Below are positions 62,398-64,000 of a stretch of 64,000 nucleotides of DNA, one piece after another. The notes below the pieces were generated by a model. That model worked only from the letters and a program-made list of their open reading frames with translations. It did no database searches and had not been told where the DNA came from. A program made the position numbers and the translations under genes. The DNA is from CAMYOC01 sp963704875. Lineage in GTDB: Bacteria > Pseudomonadota > Gammaproteobacteria > Steroidobacterales > XN24. Position 1 is the first letter of the stretch, and each line of letters opens with the position of its first letter. Location: the NCBI GenBank assembly GCA_963704875.1, contig CAVPIA010000005.1:434001-498000 (forward strand). The letters are read 5' to 3'.

Positions 62398-62433
62398 GCG
62401 GCACTATAATAGTTACATCTGAAACTAATTCAA
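62381..62433. promoter_or_regulatory. Overlapping divergent promoters and MarR-type operator
   Basis: Plus strand: TATAAT (62405-62410) with TTGTTG (62381-62386, 18-base spacer) for hppD. Minus strand: TTGAAT (62433-62428) and TATTAT (62411-62406), 16-base spacer, for the MarR gene. The inverted repeat TAGTT (62410-62414) / AACTA (62423-62427) sits between and over both promoters, the size and place expected of a MarR dimer site. Binding would shut both directions. Confidence 0.6.
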
Positions 62434-62437
62434 CTGT

Positions 62438-62461
62438 GACAGGGCCCTGGAAGGCCCTGTC
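62438..62461 (+). other. Hairpin in the hppD 5' leader
   Basis: GACAGGGCC (62438-62446) and GGCCCTGTC (62453-62461) pair perfectly around CTGGAA. It ends 21 bases before the hppD ATG and just before the GGAGAG ribosome-binding site. It may protect the 5' end, attenuate, or be part of a second protein site. Confidence 0.5.
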
Positions 62462-62481
62462 TTCACTTGTGGAGAGTTCCA

Positions 62482-63537
62482 ATGACGGATCTACAGTCCA
62501 ATCCCCTGGGCATAAATGGCTTTGAGTTCGTCGAATTTGCGGCGCCTCATGCAGGCGAGCTGCATCAGCTGTTCAGCATGATGGGTTTTACCGCGGTGGC
62601 GCGTCATCGCAGTCGTCAGGTCACGTTATACCGGCAGGGCGAGATCAGTTTTCTGATCAATGAACAGCCGGACAGTTATGCTGCTGATTTCGCCCGGACT
62701 CATGGCCCCTGTGCCTGCGGCTTTGCGATTCGTGTCGCCGATGGCGAGCAGGCCAGAGCCCATGCCTTGTCTAATGGTGCGGAACCGATCACTGACAAGG
62801 CGGACACGCTGGCGCTGGATGTGCCGGTTGTAGAGGGTATCGGTGGCAGCGTGTTGTACCTGGTGACAGACAATTCAAAGCGCTCGGTGTTCGAAGATGA
62901 GTATGAGTTCTTCGAGGGCGTAGACCGGAATCCCAAAGGCTTCGGTCTGACTTTCATCGACCATCTGACCCACAACGTCTACCAGGGGAATATGGACCGC
63001 TGGGCCGGCTTCTATGAGCGTATTTTTAACTTCCGCGAGATTCGCTATTTCGATATCAAGGGTGCCAAGACAGGCCTGGTGTCGCGGGCGATGACTGCAC
63101 CGGACGACATGGTTCGGATTCCGATCAACGAGGCGACCGATGACAAGTCGCAGATCGCCGAGTATCTGGATGAGTACAAGGGCGAAGGCATCCAGCATAT
63201 CGCGTTGTTCACTGACGACATTTATGCCTCAGTTGAAGCGCTGAGAGGGAGTAATCTCGATTTTCTCGACGTGCCAGACACCTATTACGAGATGGTCGAC
63301 GAGCGCCTGCCCCGGCATGGCGAGGACCTTGAGCGGATGGCCGCCAACCGCATTCTGATCGATGGCGATCGCGAAACCAGAACGCAATTGTTGCTGCAGA
63401 TTTTCACGCAGACGTGTATCGGTCCGATCTTCTTTGAGATCATCCAGCGCAAGGGCAACGAAGGCTTTGGCGAAGGCAATTTTCAGGCCCTGTTTGAATC
63501 TATCGAGCGTGATCAGCAAAAGCGCGGCGTGCTCTGA
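62482..63537 (+). CDS. hppD: 4-hydroxyphenylpyruvate dioxygenase
   Basis: A 351-residue non-haem iron enzyme that converts 4-hydroxyphenylpyruvate to homogentisate. The two vicinal-oxygen-chelate domains are visible; the iron ligands are His in LTHNVYQGNMDRW, His in GIQHIALFTDDIYAS and Glu in GPIFFEIIQRKGNEGFGEGN. PINEATDDKSQIAEYLDEY is the standard substrate-side stretch. GGAGAG lies seven bases before ATG 62482. It forms an operon with hmgA, which starts 26 bases downstream. Confidence 0.95.
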   Translation: MTDLQSNPLGINGFEFVEFAAPHAGELHQLFSMMGFTAVARHRSRQVTLYRQGEISFLINEQPDSYAADFARTHGPCACGFAIRVADGEQARAHALSNGAEPITDKADTLALDVPVVEGIGGSVLYLVTDNSKRSVFEDEYEFFEGVDRNPKGFGLTFIDHLTHNVYQGNMDRWAGFYERIFNFREIRYFDIKGAKTGLVSRAMTAPDDMVRIPINEATDDKSQIAEYLDEYKGEGIQHIALFTDDIYASVEALRGSNLDFLDVPDTYYEMVDERLPRHGEDLERMAANRILIDGDRETRTQLLLQIFTQTCIGPIFFEIIQRKGNEGFGEGNFQALFESIERDQQKRGVL

Positions 63538-63563
63538 AGCAGAGCCGCGTCCGGAGCCCACAC

Positions 63564-64000
63564 ATGAAACAATGGATCTCCTTCCCCCGCATCGAGGGAT
63601 TGTCTTCCCGGCAGGCTCATGCGGATCTTCCCACCGGGACCTACGAGCGTGAGCTGGGTAGAGAGGGGTTTTTCGGCCCGGCCACTCATATGTACCATCG
63701 CCATCCGCCGACGTCCTGGTCTGATTTCCAGGGCCCGCTGCGGCCGCGCGCCTTCGATACGACCCGACTGGAGCACGCGGGTAACACGCCCTGGGACGCG
63801 GTACCGCTGCTGCACAACGCATCAGTCAAAATCCGGCACTGGACCCTGCCGAGCAGCATGGATCAGCTGGTCCGCAACGCAGACGGCGATGAACTGCTGT
63901 TTATCCATCAGGGCCAGGGTGAGCTGTTTTGCGATTACGGGCATCTGTCGTTTCGCGATGGTGACTACATCGTGCTCCCGCGCGGCACCATGTGGCGGAT
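63564..64000 (+). CDS. hmgA: Homogentisate 1,2-dioxygenase, N-terminal part
   Basis: The gene begins at ATG 63564 (MKQWISFPRIEGLSSRQAHA) and is cut by the window end after 145 full codons. The visible cupin-fold part includes ELGREGFFGPATHMYHRHPP and TSWSDFQGPLRPRAFDTTRL, then DELLFIHQGQGELFCDYG and FRDGDYIVLPRGTMWR, where the last stretch belongs to the first beta-barrel. It opens the homogentisate ring to maleylacetoacetate, the step after HppD. The sequence resembles the shorter bacterial form. The iron ligands lie in the missing C-terminal half. Confidence 0.85.
   Translation, partial: MKQWISFPRIEGLSSRQAHADLPTGTYERELGREGFFGPATHMYHRHPPTSWSDFQGPLRPRAFDTTRLEHAGNTPWDAVPLLHNASVKIRHWTLPSSMDQLVRNADGDELLFIHQGQGELFCDYGHLSFRDGDYIVLPRGTMWR

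Noticed and set aside
1..64000. CRISPR arrays, phage, insertion sequences, toxin-antitoxin or other defence loci
   Set aside because: No regularly spaced repeats, transposase, integrase or known defence proteins were seen; the HerA-like and NYN proteins lack defence partners.

Overview
The window reads as one contiguous, gene-dense stretch of a gammaproteobacterial chromosome of moderately high GC. The evidence is the paraquat-inducible PqiABC envelope system, a fused ThrA, a fused chorismate mutase/prephenate dehydrogenase, the large 180-kDa type NAD-glutamate dehydrogenase, and a polyamine locus in the same order as the Pseudomonas spu genes. I cannot name the genus; an uncultured heterotrophic lineage outside the enterics is a reasonable guess. 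I see no tRNA, rRNA, CRISPR array, insertion sequence, prophage or plasmid gene.

Layout. 1-2.6 kb: end of pqiA, a pqiB broken by two compensating frameshifts, and pqiC. 2.6-6.3 kb (minus strand): an exported YqgE-like protein, a class I glutamine amidotransferase, a DRG-like TGS GTPase and an APH-family kinase. 6.4-8.9 kb: a membrane histidine kinase with a degenerate receiver and its NarL-type partner. 9.1-12.9 kb: thrA-thrC without thrB. 12.9-13.1 kb: a very Asp/Arg-rich small protein. 13.3-14.3 kb: a nucleoside-diphosphate-sugar epimerase-like SDR.

14.3-33.4 kb is a polyamine and omega-amino-acid island. On the minus strand lies spuA-spuB-spuC-spuD-spuF-spuG-spuH (gamma-glutamyl route, transamination route, ABC uptake). 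Divergent from it are spuI and puuB. A second minus operon is puuR-puuC-aguA-aguB (agmatine to putrescine, plus aldehyde oxidation). Divergent from puuR is bauA-ald-mmsA, a beta-alanine/omega-amino-acid module in which alanine dehydrogenase regenerates the pyruvate used by the transaminases. The puuR promoter carries a clear inverted repeat over its -35 box.

33.5-40.7 kb: a TorF-type outer-membrane protein with a strong terminator, a HerA-like ATPase, a methyltransferase, tyrA, murI and a membrane-anchored alpha/beta hydrolase. 40.8-49.2 kb: a seven-gene acyl-CoA operon (thiolase, FadB/J-like enzyme, PaaG-like isomerase, long-chain type dehydrogenase, AMACR-like racemase, atypical crotonase, RssA-like patatin) that looks suited to branched or unsaturated acyl chains. 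49.3-51.6 kb: an LPS-type glycosyltransferase, a secreted four-cysteine protein and gpmA. 51.7-60.8 kb (minus strand): a NYN/LOTUS-type nuclease, NAD-glutamate dehydrogenase and a 2-oxoacid dehydrogenase E1alpha-E1beta-E2 set. 61.0-64.0 kb: tryptophan 2,3-dioxygenase, then a MarR regulator divergent from hppD and hmgA (tyrosine degradation; hmgA is cut by the window end).

Taken together, the window describes a cell that feeds on amino acids, polyamines and fatty acids: nitrogen leaves through alanine and glutamate dehydrogenases, and carbon enters as acetyl-CoA, succinate-level acids and fumarate/acetoacetate. I did not find a convincing wholly new system. The less ordinary items are the merged spu/agu/bau island with its operators, the acyl-CoA operon, the small Asp/Arg-rich protein, the exported YqgE and the pseudo-receiver kinase.
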